Assembly (NCBI GenBank): GCA_030280995.1
Contig: JASXTE010000001.1
Location: 27,852,106-27,916,105 of the forward strand
DNA: 64,000 bases
Source of the DNA: Hemileia vastatrix
Lineage: Eukaryota; Basidiomycota; Pucciniomycetes; Pucciniales; Zaghouaniaceae
Direction of reading: 5' to 3'
Shown: in pieces, positions 1 through 11,715 of the stretch
How the letters are laid out: the number at the start of each line of letters is the position of its first letter
Position numbering within the stretch: the stretch's first letter is position 1
Position numbers and translations under genes: made by a program
Notes under the pieces: model-generated
What the model saw: the letters and a program-made list of their open reading frames with translations, nothing else
What the model was told of the DNA's origin: nothing
Database searches by the model: none

Positions 1-1620
1 TATCATTTATCACTTGTTTTTGATGGAGGGCAGCACCAAGACCAATGAAACTGGCATCAGTGTACAAAACAATTGGTTAATTAAAGTCAGGTAAAGCAAG
101 AATTGGTGCTGACATCAAACAGTGTTTCATAGTGTCAAAGGCTCTTTGTCTTTCACTATTCCAGACAAAAGAAACATCCTTTCTAGTTAATTGGGTAAGG
201 GGTAAAGCTATGACTTGGTAATTTTTAATATACTGTCTATAGTATCCACACATTCCCAAAAAACTCTGGAGCTCTCTAACTGTAGTAGGCGCCTTCACCT
301 GTTGTATGGCTGCCACTTTGTTTTGGTCAACACATATCTGTAAGCCTGAAACAACATGAACAAGAACTTTTAAAGAATGGAAACCAAATTTACATTTATT
401 CAAAGCAAGTGTCATATTTATTTCATCCATTTTCTGGAACACTTTACACAGGTGGTTAAGATGGTCCTCAAATGTTTTTGAGAATATAATGATATCATCA
501 ATATAAACCATCAGCCATCCTTCAATTATCTCTTGATGGAATGTGTTATCCATTACCTTTTGGAAAACTGAAGGGGCATTTTTAGGGCCAAATGGCATCC
601 TAATATACTTATAAATACCCATATGAGTAGCAATCATCAGAAAATTCTGAGAATTTTTCTCAACAGGTACCTGGTGATATCCCTTGTTACCATCCAAACA
701 GCTGATATATTTAGCACCCTGTAAAGTAGCATGTATTGAGCTAATTCTAGATAAAGGGTAGATATCATCAACAGTATAATTATTTAGTGCTCTATAACCT
801 CCACATAACCTGGCTTTATCTTTCTCATAAGAAGTTAGGACAGGTGAGATAACACAATATTTAGGTGTTTCAACTACCTTTTCAATAATATTCATTTTCA
901 AAAGGGTAGAGATATTGTCTTCAATATCTTTTCTCTTTGTGGGAGAAGAAGGATAAGGCTTCTTCTTTAAACTAGGTGGTATATCAGTTAATGGACAAGA
1001 CAATAAAAGTTTCATTTCCTCTTTAACTAATCCCAGTTCATGTGACCCATGAGCAAAGGCCATAGGAAAAGACTTTATCAAGTTAATGATGGAATCTTTA
1101 TCCTCACCAGAAAGTTGTTCTCCAAAAGAAGCATTGTCAATTTCAGACATAAGGGCATGAATTTCTTTTGTAGATCTTCCTTTATATTGAACCACAGAAT
1201 TACATGTGTTCAATTCTGGTTTTAATAATTTTTTAGGGGAGGAAATCTTAAATTTTCTCTTCCCATTCATCCCCATTGTGAAACATTGGTTGGAAGGATC
1301 CAATTTTATGCCCTACTTGGTTAAAATATCATTCCATACAATAAACCAATTGCTTATGTTATCATTTTTCATGACAACAAAATCACAAATAGCTCTTACA
1401 AAACCATGGTTATATTTAAAAAACACTGTGGCTTTGTATTTACCAATGGGGGACAAAACAGAGCCATACCCTCTCTAATTTTCAGAAATGATAGGCATCA
1501 TTTTTGATTTATAGTCTTGATCCACTGAAGCAAGTGCTCATTCAGATACTACACTTCCTCCAGCTCCAGAATCCAGAACAACTTCAATGCTGGCTCTATT
1601 GATAAAGACTGGTGCCTTGA
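1..1620 (-). pseudogene. pol: Family A pol: protease, reverse transcriptase, start of RNase H
   Basis: Reads leftward from an aspartic protease motif (LDSGA, near 1570) through a reverse transcriptase to the first RNase H strand (YTDAS, near 35-20). In the 408-residue open stretch 1303-77 the polymerase motif YIDD is at about residues 267-270 and the RMPFG..NAP motif just before it. In-frame stops lie at 1538-1540 (TGA), near 1476-1478 (TAG), near 1318 (TAG) and at 77-79 (TAA), so no full polyprotein can be made without readthrough. The usual Asp before the Tyr-Arg motif reads Gly here (LCGGYR). The protein is truncated by the window edge; integrase is not visible. Function is inferred from family: copying element RNA into DNA. 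Confidence 0.85.
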
Positions 1621-4084
1621 GAGGTGCAATAACAATTGAGCTATCCTCAATGTTCTTTATGATCTCAGCATCTTCAACTGTAGATGAATCATTATTATCA
1701 ATATCAATAGTATTTAAATAATGGATATCCTTTTCCATAATCAAGATTTCTTGTTGAGATTCATATGAAATATTGCTGGCACAATCACTTGAAGTATCCT
1801 CCAGTGCCACTGTGTCATCAGCATGCTCCTCTGTTTGTTCTACAAGATTTATCTTCTTGTCACAAACATTGTCCTTCTGCCAAGGTTTGTTGCACTTGAA
1901 ACAAGTGTTTGTTGCATACTTTTTAGGTGCAACAGGGGCAGAAGGCTTCCCAACCTTTTCCAGAGGTTTCTGTTGAAAAGTTGAGGGTTTTTCCCAAGTG
2001 GTTCTAGGAATGAATCTTCTGGCATCATACTTGTTGTTTAGAAGAATCTCATTACAAGTATTGATGAAAGCAGAAGGTTCTCTGGTGAACTCATTCCTAG
2101 CCGCTATCAAGTCTCTCAAAGACATTGGTAATTTATAAAGGATCCTATCCTTCCATAACTCAAACTCCATTTTTGGGTCCATAGCTCATATGATTTTAAA
2201 AAGTTTCATTAAGAACTCAATAGGTTTATCAATAGAAGAATTATATTTATTTTCCTCATACTGCCTTTGTTAAGCCATCCTAAACTTGGAGCTCCCAAAT
2301 TGTGCTTTAATTAATTTCTTCCAATCTTCCCATGAGTAATCATTCCCATCTAATAGGACAGATTCATACCAAATAAGGGCTACATTGGTAAATAAAAAAA
2401 TTAACTTAGACACAAATTTCTCATCTGGGAGTTTGTAAGAGTTTTTCAAGTTATCAATTCTGCAAATAAATTGTTGCCAATCAGAAGAAGAATCACCATC
2501 AAATGTTGGATATTGGTCAAGCTTTGGCCAATTCTTTTGATTTGAAGGAGTCTCCTTAGTACTAGCTTGTTTCTGAGTAAGAAGCAGCTGTAACTTCTCC
2601 AATTGGGCTATAATCTCATTGTTCAATCCCTCTGTTGAAGATCCTGGTGCATCATTAATTTTTGATGGAAACTCAGTGGTATCAACAGGTATCTCTGGAA
2701 CTATTTTTACTTTAGATGAACTAGCCACAGGTAATATTTGAGCATCCTGCACTATACTTTCCTTTAAAGAAATGTCAGAATATTTCTGGTCATTCAACAA
2801 TGAATTCAATTTTTCTTCAATGGTTGTTAGTCTTGTTTTCATTCTTGGAAGACTAGATAAACTATCATTGATAGTTGCAAAAGATAACTGATTTTTATTT
2901 TGAAAAGATGAATAATGGTCATTCAATCTCTTCAGATTCATCTTATCTATCTCCAGCTCTTCACAACAGATAGATACAGTGTCTTTTAATTTGGACAAAT
3001 CATTTTTTATATTTTTCCACAAAGCAACCTTCTTTTCATGAGTTGCCTTATAATTAAACAAATCATCAGAGACTTTCTGCAATTCACTCCTTAATGATTG
3101 ATACCCTTGCTCAGTTAATAAACCATTAAGCATCTGAGTTAATTGCATATTGTTTATAATTTTATTCTGCTTTGCAATAATATCTCTCAAGTACTCATCA
3201 TTAATCTTTGCTACATCTGGAGTGTTTCTCAATAAGGAAACTGAGTAACTTTCCAGACTCTCATAAAACTCAGGGTCAAGAGTTTCATCAATTATAGCCA
3301 TATCAGGGTTAATCATTGAAGTAGCAATTAAAAGTAAAGGGTTAGATACATGAGTTATTTTTCTACTTCTCCCAGCCTCTACTGGCCTCAAGGTTTCTTC
3401 TTCCCTCTCAGATTTACCTGAAGGAACATAATCAGCTACAAGAAATGGCACTTGAGAATCAATAGAGGGGCTTACCAGGGTTTTCTGGGCAAGACCATAT
3501 TGGATTTTCTTCTTCTGCCTCCTTGATAGGGATGAGGAGGTGTTGGGATGACTTGGTTGGGTCTTGATGGACCTTCCTGAGGCAACTGATGTTGATTTTG
3601 AGACAGGTTGTCCCAATGAGTGTTTAACCAATCCTACTTCCATTTGGACACTTCCACTTTCTCTGGCTGCTTAGGAGCCAATTGTTGATGATCCCTGGGG
3701 GGAAGAGGTTTCCTCTTCTCTTGAAGAAAGGCATCCATCTTTCTTACTCTTTCTTCCAGAGCATCTACTCTTGCCCTTACTCTCAAGTTTTATGTCCTTA
3801 GCTCCTTTATGTGAGTTGACAGATTCTTTACCTGTTGAGGCAATGGCATCTTTTTTATCCTGAATCCTTTTGGAAGTTCTTCTGGTGGGTTTATTACAGG
3901 TTTCTGATCCCGAGTTGTGTCTACCAGGATTTCCACTTCTTTCATCTCCACATCCTGTTTGGGGCAAGGATTTATTAATTTGAGAAATTCTTCTTGTTAA
4001 AGGAGAACTTACAGAAGTAGCCTTATCATAATCAATTAAGTCTAGTTCTTCTTCACGTGCAGCAGAACCACTTTGGTCAGTCAT
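1621..4084 (-). pseudogene. gag: Family A gag polyprotein (decayed)
   Basis: The likely start is the ATG at 4084, which aligns with the start of copy 2 at 18815; the ATG 12 bases upstream is not shared. The frame stays open to 1620 apart from stops at 3671-3673 (TAA), 2270-2272 (TAA) and near 2176 (TGA). The stop at 2270 is TAA where copy 2 reads CAA, a single C-to-T change. The protein has a basic, Ser/Lys-rich N-terminal part, coiled-coil-like Leu/Lys/Glu stretches (about 3300-2800), a retrotransposon gag region with a W-Y-E-S-V-L segment, and one zinc knuckle near 1900-1862. The knuckle has C-x2-C-x9-C spacing, but the His expected before the last Cys is Asn in both copies. Gag packages element RNA in virus-like particles (family knowledge). 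Confidence 0.85.
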
Positions 4085-4190
4085 TTTTAAATTCAACTGA
4101 TATGAAGAAAGAAGACAATAAGGTGAATTAGTCTTTTATTTTTACTTTTTATTTGAAAGAAATAAAATTAAAATAATAATAATAAATCTT

Positions 4191-4542
4191 TTTAGGATAG
4201 AAATCAACTAAATAATAATTAATTTATTAATTCAAAACAATTTAAAACCAGGATTATAAAATAATCAACTGAAGAAAATAAATTAAAAATTTTTTATTAA
4301 AAATTTTATGATAATTATTTTCAGGATTTAAATCAACTGATTAATTAACTACCAGGACTTAATGTCAACTGAAGTAATTAAAAAATTTTATTGTCAGGAC
4401 AATTTTTTAACTGGAACAAATAAAATTTAAATTATCATGACAAAAAGTCAACTGAAAATTATAATAATTAATATTAAAATATAATTTTTTATTACTTCTA
4501 GGACTACAAACATAATTGCTCTATTATTGTCAACTAGGAAAA
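4191..4542 (-). repeat. Gag leader of family A with repeated covarying mini-hairpins
   Basis: The AT-rich leader between primer region and gag holds at least six copies of a short motif, written on the plus strand as YAG-GAY-loop-RTC-AA-CTR. Clear copies are at 4191-4212 (TTTAG/CTAAA and GAT/ATC), about 4249-4271 (CAG/CTG and GATTAT/ATAATC), 4321-4340 (TCAG/CTGA and GATTT/AAATC), 4352-4370, 4436-4454 and 4501-4540 (TAG/CTA, long loop). Stem bases differ between copies but stay complementary, and the two unpaired A residues are constant. Copy 2 has the same arrangement at 18930-19428. What the hairpins do is unknown; RNA packaging or translation control would be guesses. Confidence 0.7.
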
Positions 4543-4746
4543 AAAAATATAATAATAAAAAATTAATTCCAAATTACCAGACACCTCCCCCTGTAAAATG
4601 AGCAAATTAATGCCACTTACAGAGTGCTGAGTAAAAGGAAATACGTAGCAGATGAAGAGTGCAAAGTGACCCACAAATATTAATATCAATAATTACCACA
4701 ATATATACAACGTTTAGTCAATATATGAACCTAATTTTTGGAGTGC

Positions 4747-4757
4747 GGTTCGATTCC
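4747..4757 (+). promoter_or_regulatory. tRNA T-arm/B-box-like site in family A primer region
   Basis: The plus strand reads GGTTCGATTCC, the tRNA T-loop consensus, followed by a short acceptor-like stretch ending in GCAG, about 20 bases before the LTR. Because the element is on the minus strand, this is the orientation expected for a sequence complementary to a tRNA 3' end. The match does not end in CCA and does not abut the LTR, so it is atypical as a primer-binding site. Copy 2 keeps it with one change at 19620-19630. Confidence 0.45.
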
Positions 4758-4776
4758 CGTTTGCAGAAAAAATTTT

Positions 4777-5714
4777 TGTCACGTGACGTATGACGTTTGT
4801 CGTTTCATTGCTCTCTTGTCCTTATAGGTACTCAAAAGCCAATGGTCCCTTCAATTTACGGCCTCAAATCACAATGCGCCCTTGATAATTCGGGAAGGTC
4901 TCCAATTGTCAAGGGGTCCTTTTGGGTCTAGAAGTTTATTCGAGTTTTATACGAGGAAATTTGGGGTTTTAATGAACTCTCAAAATCAAGTACATATTTC
5001 TTTAATCAATGTGATTGGTTTACTCAAATAATAAGAGGTAGATTTAAATATTAATATATTTTATAGATTAGAAATACGTAAATGTAAATACTAATGTTAT
5101 AAAGTATAGTAATAATTGTTTTATTGTAAGTGTAATAAGTAAGTAAGTAAGGAATGAATGAATCAAAAATCACAAAAGTGAAGGCCTTTTATAGGCAAAA
5201 CATGAGGGAATAAGAAACACGGAATTTACACAATCTACTGTAAGAATGTGAGAAATAAGATGACTAAAAGGAGTACATATATGACATAAGAAAATAATTT
5301 AATTGGTACATCAACAAGGGCATCAATTTTATTAGTAATAAAGTATGAGTTCCTTGGACTGTCACAATTAGTTACATCACAAATAAATTAATTGTATTAA
5401 TTTCACAGAATTTCAGATCTTTAAATGAAGTAATATAATAAACTTAAGGTTTTTCTTTTTTTTTCTTCTTTTTTTTATTATAATTTTATTATTAATTTTT
5501 ATTCCCAATCAACTTATACTATTTGAGCACAGTGTTAGGGAGTAAAAATGTATGGGACATTTATTAATTATTTATACTACTTAATATACTTAACTAGTTA
5601 GTTGTAAGTAATACAATAGTAAATAATTAATTGTTAGTAAGAAAAAGGGGCGTGTCTTCAACTCAGTAAAATAATTAATTATTTTACTGGGTAAGTCTAG
5701 TAGCCTGGCTGACA
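4777..5714 (-). repeat. Family A 5' LTR
   Basis: This 938-bp repeat starts TGTCACG and ends CTGACA on the plus strand. It is homologous over its length to 19650-20594, and in part to 49275-50048 and, inverted, to 11716-12542. Shared internal blocks are the end block AAGTCTAG..CAGCCTGGCTGACA, a block around AACTAGTTAATTTATTA, and the TATA region near 5190. The flanking target duplication cannot be tested because the other end is outside the window. Confidence 0.8.
5187..5193 (-). promoter_or_regulatory. LTR TATA box (TATAAAA)
   Basis: The minus strand reads GCCTATAAAAGGCC here. The same block sits in the copy 2 LTR (near 20072-20084), in the fragment at 49562-49578, and inverted at 12250-12262, which supports a real core promoter driving gag-pol of family A. 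The start site is not determined. Confidence 0.55.
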
Positions 5715-7800
5715 CATACAGTTTTTAAAATTCATAAAAATAATATTAATTTTAAAAATCTTGAAAGCTATATGGCTACCTTAATTTATTTTTTTGGTGT
5801 TGAAGCAAAGTATAAGGTGGTTAAAATTTCAGAATCTTTAACCTTAATTTTTTGTGTTTTCTGAAATTATGTCAGTTGGTATTCATATAAAAGGAAATTT
5901 TACAAGTTTATCTTTTAATATTCTGTACATTTTCTTATTTTTTTATAATGCATTATAAAAACAGTTTAAATGCTCATTTTTTGAGAAGCCTGTATTATTA
6001 CTAAAGGTCATTATATGGCTTTACTTTGAATATATCACATCTTTTTTTTAGTTTTATGTGTAAGTATGATTCACAATGATTCTTAAGATTCTTATATAGT
6101 ATTCATTAAGGTCTTATGAATAAGTGCATACCTATTTGTTAGATTTTCATAAGAATTTTTTACATGCCATTTTTCTTAATATGAAACTCATTCATCTATG
6201 TCTATAGCTATCAAATGAGATTTGGGTGTGGACTTCACTTAAATTTTAATAAAAGCATATTTTGAATATCAAGTGACTAAAAATATTTAAATATCAAAAG
6301 CTGAAGTTATAATAACCCCATGAAAAAAAATTCTTTTTAAAATCTTTTAAGTAGTTCCAATTCATGCCCCCTTGATAATTCTGTGTAAAATTGAAAATTT
6401 GATGATGTTTACTTAGTGAAAACTTTTATTTATGATAGAATTTTGTTACCCATGAGGAATGCCATATGTTTTAGATTTAGTTTTCTTAGTATATTTAGTG
6501 AATGTTTTTAATTTTTTATTGCTTTTTAATGTATCTATTGAGATTTAAATTTATTTATTTTGGGGTTTTAATTTTTCATTTCATTTACTGTGTAAAATTA
6601 GTTTATTTGTGGATTATTTGTTTTTTTCTTCAATCCACTTTTCTCCTCTTTTCCTTTTTTTAAATAGAGTTAATAGGGGTTATCAAATTAATTCAATCCA
6701 CCAATTAATTACTAGAAGATAAAAGTTAAAAAAAACCTATTTTATTCCATCATTTTTTTGACAATAAATGGGTTTGTTTGTTTAGGACATTTTATAGTTT
6801 GAGATTAATCAGAATTTTATTTTTTTGAGGGTGTCCTCTATTATTACTGAAAATTAGGGTATTATAATTAAATAAATGACTTTTTTATTTTCTTATCCAC
6901 TAGCCCATGATCCAGTAGTTAAGAAGCTTCTTCCACTAGTAATGTCAGATCTGGGTAAGAATAAGGGTGTATCCCCAGTTCTGAAAGGAAGTTTTTTAAT
7001 CCCACTCAGTTTTTGATTTTATGTATTATTATAATTCCATGAGCTAATTTCATTTTTTATTTTAGTTTTTCAGATTTATTTTTGGGTTCTTTTTGTGAGT
7101 CACATTATTTTCTGGGGCTTTTATTAAATTTTATTTTCATCCTAGGCTTTCCCAAAACTTAGTGAATATGCATGATGATTACATCAAAAATATGCATAAG
7201 ACTTACACTGTAAAAAAAGATATGGAGCCTGCTAGCAGATAAAATTCTTTCAATTCATTTTTGATTCAATAATAACTCATATTTGATGCCATGTGAGCTG
7301 GAATTTTGAGTTTTCAGTGTGCAGTCCTCTTAGAAGAATTACAGCTGATCAAAAACAAAATTGAGTCAAAGATAGGTATTGGAACCTTCTATCAGGTGCT
7401 CACATTTTTTTTGGTGATATTATAATATTTAAACACATAAAATGAGTGTATCCAAGTAGTACTGATATATGTGTATTTTATAGATTGTGTAATGCATACA
7501 GTGGGTAGAAAATAGTACTGCAAATCTTACTTTCCCATATAAAAAAAACATAACTAAATTTTTTTACAATGATTTAACTCAAAATATCCATAAAAATCTT
7601 GTAGATTAGTTTTATGATGGCACAAATTGTTTTCACAACAAAATATGCAAGGTGTAATTGCTAGAAATTAAGTAACCCAGAACTCTAAGTAACTCAAAAG
7701 TGAAACACAAGTTAAGGAATTAATGAAAAAAATTGATAGTAAGGTTCAAAAATTACTGAAAATACTTAAAGTTGAATCAAAACTCAATTGAAGTTACATT
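5715..7800. other. AT-rich intergenic DNA, no gene seen
   Basis: No open frame with recognisable protein features occurs on either strand. The stretch is T-rich with short homopolymers. Around 6674-6975 there is faint resemblance to the ends of the Harbinger transposon at 53486-60874; see the separate entry. Confidence 0.6.
6674..6975. mobile_element. Possible decayed Harbinger-derived MITE
   Basis: The left side (6674-6715) reads TTAATAGGGGTTATCAA followed by a CAATTAATTA stretch, similar to the left end of the intact Harbinger element. The right part (6893-6960) resembles the subterminal block of its right end, including CTTATCCACTAGCCC followed by a mismatched inverted copy, then CTTCC and AATGTC-GATC-GGG. 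A clean right terminal repeat is not visible, so this is a tentative call. Confidence 0.35.
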
Positions 7801-8545
7801 TTGTTTCAGGTTTAAGTCTTTCATTAGTAATTTCTGAGTTAATTCTCAGTCATTTCTGATCTAATTTTAGGTCATTTCTGAGATAATTCTCAGTTATTTC
7901 TGAGCCAATTTTTGTAATTTTAAGACAATTCTCAATAATATCTAAGCAAATTCTCAGTAGTCACTGAGACAACTCTCACTCATTGATAAGAAAATTCTCA
8001 GTAATTGATGGGAAATCTCTAAGTGACTTCTAAGACAATTTTCAGTGATATCTGAGATAATTCTCATAAATTTCTGAGATGGTTTTTAGTGATTTCTGAA
8101 CCAATACTGATTCATTTCTTAGCCAATTATCAGTAATAGCTGATCCTACTCTCTCTCATAGCTGAGAAAATGCTCATTAATTTCTGAGGCAATGCTCAAT
8201 AGTTTCTGAACCAACACTAAGTCATTGATTATCCAATTATCATTCATAGCTGAGGAAATGCTCATTCATATCTGAGACAACACTAAGTCATTTCTTAGCC
8301 AATTATCAGTAAATTCTGAGACAAAACTCAGTCATTTCTTAGCCAATTATCAGTAAATTCTGAGCCAACACTTAGTTATTTTGAATCCAGTTCTCAGTCT
8401 TAGCTGATTTCATTCTCAGTCAGTGCTTATCCAATACTCATTCAGTGTTTATCTAATTCTCAGTCATAGCTGATCCAGTTATGATTGAGTGTTGATCCCA
8501 TTCTCAGTAAATTCTGATACAATTCAGAGCAAGTGATCATTAATA
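7800..8545. repeat. Degenerate ~20-bp minisatellite (CTGAG..CTCAGT)
   Basis: About 35 imperfect units follow the pattern TCATTTCTGAG-CCAATTCTCAGT, with half-units CTGAG and CTCAG that are mutual reverse complements, so neighbouring units could pair. Unit length drifts around 20-21 bases. There is no coding potential. Confidence 0.8.
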
Positions 8546-9677
8546 CCTCCCTCAGAAAATCATTGGGATCAAGTCCATAAATATTAAACAGGGTTCTACT
8601 CAGAGATATTGCAAGATTTCAGTCTGATTTCTATCTGAGTTACAATATAAGAATTCCTAGAAAGTACTCCCCTAATATTTTGTGGGGATTACTTCAACTT
8701 TCTTGTTTGCAATTTTCAGGTTTGAAAATTAACATGAAAATTTTTTTAAAGAAAGTAATCTCTCAAAGATGGGAGCTATGAAGTGATAAAACTAAACTAA
8801 AATAATGATTATCAGAATCCATAAAATTTCAAAAGGAAAAAATAAAATAGGGAAAAAATAAATTTTTGTTTGAAGGCCACAAACAGGAAATGGAGATTGC
8901 TAGGGGCTAGGATACTAATAATTAGATTCAGATGATATAATTAATTCCATAGATGATACTTCTTCTGAAATAAATCACAATTTTTTTTTGTGATTTTAAT
9001 CCAGTTATTGTGAAAATTGAGGTAGGGTTTGGAATAGAAGCAGTTCAACTTTCTAAAGTAATCAACTATTTGGGAATGGGAAAAAATATCAATTCAATAT
9101 ACTTTCTTATTCATCATGAGGAGAAGGAGAAAATCAAAAATGATAGTTTCATTGATCTTAAAGACAAGTGGCCATGCACCACGTATAAAAATATGTGTCA
9201 TAATGTGAAAAAATAAACCAAAACCTTTTAAGTGCTAGAAAAAAAACCTTTCATATAAGCAAATATAAAAACTTACCAAATAATTAATGAAGTGACAAAA
9301 AATTAGAATCCAAGATTTTTTGTTGTTTAAAACATTGATGAATTTGTGAGATAAAGAGAAAGTGGTGGTTTGTAGAAGGCTTAAGAATAATAATCTGCAA
9401 GGACCTGCTTTAACCACTTGTATAGCCACCTTTTTCAATGTTTGATACTTTCATTCACTTTTATTCTGGATCATTGGCCACCTAAAGTAGAAATTATAAT
9501 AAGCTATATACTATAAAAGCTCTAGATTAATCTTAAATTTTTAATACATATTTTTTCACATAATATGAATTTTATTATTGAGATTTAGCATGTTACACAT
9601 TTTCAAATTTTTAAAATTTGCTGTGAAAAGAAGTAATGGTGATACTTACTTAACCTTCTAAGCATAATTTTAAGTCT
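8546..9677. other. Intergenic AT-rich DNA, no supported gene
   Basis: A 68-residue open frame at 9010-9216 begins with GTG, has no recognisable domain and lies in AT-rich sequence; I do not support it as a gene. A pyrimidine/purine asymmetry is seen but nothing else. Confidence 0.5.
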
Positions 9678-9682
9678 GTAAC

Positions 9683-10823
9683 TGTCAGCCAGGCTATTCC
9701 AGGAGTCCAGTAAATGATATATAAATTATAAAACCTTAAAGAGTGGGTAAGACTTGTATTTAATGAATATAACTTAATATTTTATTGCATAATGAAATTA
9801 TATAAGAATTTTATTATATACAAGTGTTACATTAAATTTATTGGTTATATATATTTTTATATACAGTTAAATTGAACATAATATAATATATTCTACAAAT
9901 AATGGCGCATTTTTATGTATTTAATAATTATAAATTTATATTTAATTAATTGAAAAACATATATTATAATTACAAGTGTAAAATTGATTTATCATATATT
10001 TAAATTAATTACTTAAATTTATATATTAAATTATACCTCTCATATGATACTAAACAATAATTAATGACGCTTCTTTTGACCCTTAATTGTGTTAGAAAAA
10101 ACAAATAAATTAATTTGGACTAAATTGAGATTAATTGCATGTTTTGTTGCGTCAAATTATTTTTTGTTTCACTTAAAATGTCCTTTAATCAGACTGTACC
10201 ATCTGTTTGGAATTATTTTTCTCATAGTTCCTATGTTCCAATCTTGTTTAGTTATTCACTATTTTTCACTTACTGATTTGGGAATTAATGACGGGAAAAT
10301 TGGATTCTTAATTGGGGTTTTAATTAATTGTTTCATGTTTTTCTCTATATTGTTATGTTTCATTTACTCTTTTGATATATTTGTTTTACTTCATTCTAAT
10401 CATTGTATTTACAAAGATAGTAGCGCTTCAGAGGACCCATTGCCTATAAAAGGGCCTTGGATAATCCCCTGTAGCTGGATCACTTATTAAACACTCAACA
10501 AATTAAATAACTATTTTATTACATTTATATTTTTTTATTAGTAATACAAATCTAATTAAAAGTCTATATAACAAATTCAAGGTTTCTTTAAGTCTGATAG
10601 TAATTAAAAGTGTTTGCCGCGCAGAACCCTTACATTAAATAATATTATTATTAATAAATACTAAGCTTTTGTCATCTCTCAAAGTTGCTCATCGTTGTTT
10701 TCCCTCTTAAATAAAATTAAAATATCCTATTACAAATTATTTCCTTTTATTTTCCCTTGTCCTCCTTCTTCCCTCCTCCTTTTTCCCTAATTTTCTTACC
10801 TTCTTCTAGACAACTGACCGACA
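9683..10823 (+). repeat. Solo LTR with 5-bp target duplication GTAAC
   Basis: The 1141-bp block starts TGTCAGCCAGGC and ends GACCGACA, giving TG..CA ends. It is flanked by GTAAC at 9678-9682 and 10824-10828. The first 12 bases equal the start of the family A LTR read in this orientation, but the interior differs, so it belongs to a related, distinct family. A TATAAAA lies at 10445-10451. A 133-residue hydrophobic open frame inside (10089-10490) is taken as chance. Confidence 0.8.
10445..10451 (+). promoter_or_regulatory. TATA box in solo LTR
   Basis: GCCTATAAAAGGGCC sits about two thirds into the LTR and closely resembles the GC-flanked TATA block of the family A LTR. This supports both the LTR call and its plus orientation. 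Confidence 0.5.
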
Positions 10824-11715
10824 GTAACCTATTTTTTGTGAGTTCATCAAAGGTTCTGACTAGAAACACACTGTATATGTACTACAGGAAACAAATTCTA
10901 TTGGCCAACTAGAGTGAGACTCAGTGGATCTCAGAATAGACTTTCACCAACTTATTCAATACTACATAAAATTTTATAAATGTGGAAGGACTTTCTATTA
11001 AGTCTTTCTCAAACCACTTAATTTTTCAGATTTCTGGATAACTTTCTCCTTTTTATTACATCAATTCTATGATAATTCCCTTACTTCTCTTTTTTCTTTC
11101 CTATATCTTATTCCTTGATTAATTATTTTATTCCATTATCTAGCCATTCCTTTTCTTTTTAATTTTTTAGATTATTTTATCTTTTAACTCAGATTTATGC
11201 TTTTTTAGGTTAGTGAGGGCACTTTTCTGACTCTTTGATCATTTTTTGATTATTTTTGTATTTTATCTTGCTAGTTATTTGAGATAATTAGCACTGTGTT
11301 TTGATGTATATTATGAGATGATTTGTTGCACTTCACTCTAGCCTCTTAAAAAGAACAAAATAATTCAATAAATTATTATGTATTTATTTAATTTATTAGA
11401 GTCTTAATAATAAATAATTATATAAGATGATTACTTTTATATTTAAAATTACTATTTCTCTATGACCTGTAGCCTTGGGCTATTATAATAAAAGAAAAAA
11501 CTGAATATATTGATTATTTATTTGACCTTATAAATATAATGTTTTCACTGATATATTGAAATTTTTTAATTCATATGTAACTATTACATATTTGAATTAA
11601 AAAAATTTAAACCTACATTTGAACTTATCCTTCTGAAATTAATGTTTTTTATTTTAAACTTCTCTATTATTTAAATTTAACATTTTTGTAGTTTTTCTAT
11701 TATTTATATTGTTTT
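10824..11715. other. Intergenic AT-rich DNA, no gene seen
   Basis: T-rich and AT-rich sequence without coding features or clear repeats. Confidence 0.6.

Larger units (their letters stand above)
1..5714 (-). mobile_element. Ty3/Gypsy LTR retrotransposon, family A, copy 1 (partial)
   Basis: The minus strand reads, from right to left, LTR (5714-4777), a tRNA-like primer region, a long AT-rich leader, gag, protease and reverse transcriptase, and runs off the left edge inside RNase H. Gag and pol pieces all lie in one reading frame, interrupted by in-frame stops, so the copy is decayed but collinear. Copy 2 (16362-20594) gives direct comparison for gag and LTR. The order PR-RT-RNaseH and the YIDD reverse-transcriptase motif place it in Ty3/Gypsy. 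The other LTR and the integrase are outside the window. Confidence 0.9.

Noticed and set aside
4741..4770. tRNA gene
   Set aside because: Only a T-arm-like segment is present; there is no A box, anticodon arm or full acceptor stem.
9010..9216. 68-residue open frame
   Set aside because: GTG start, no homology recognised, AT-rich setting.
10089..10490. 133-residue hydrophobic open frame
   Set aside because: It lies inside a solo LTR with target duplication and overlaps its TATA box; no domain.
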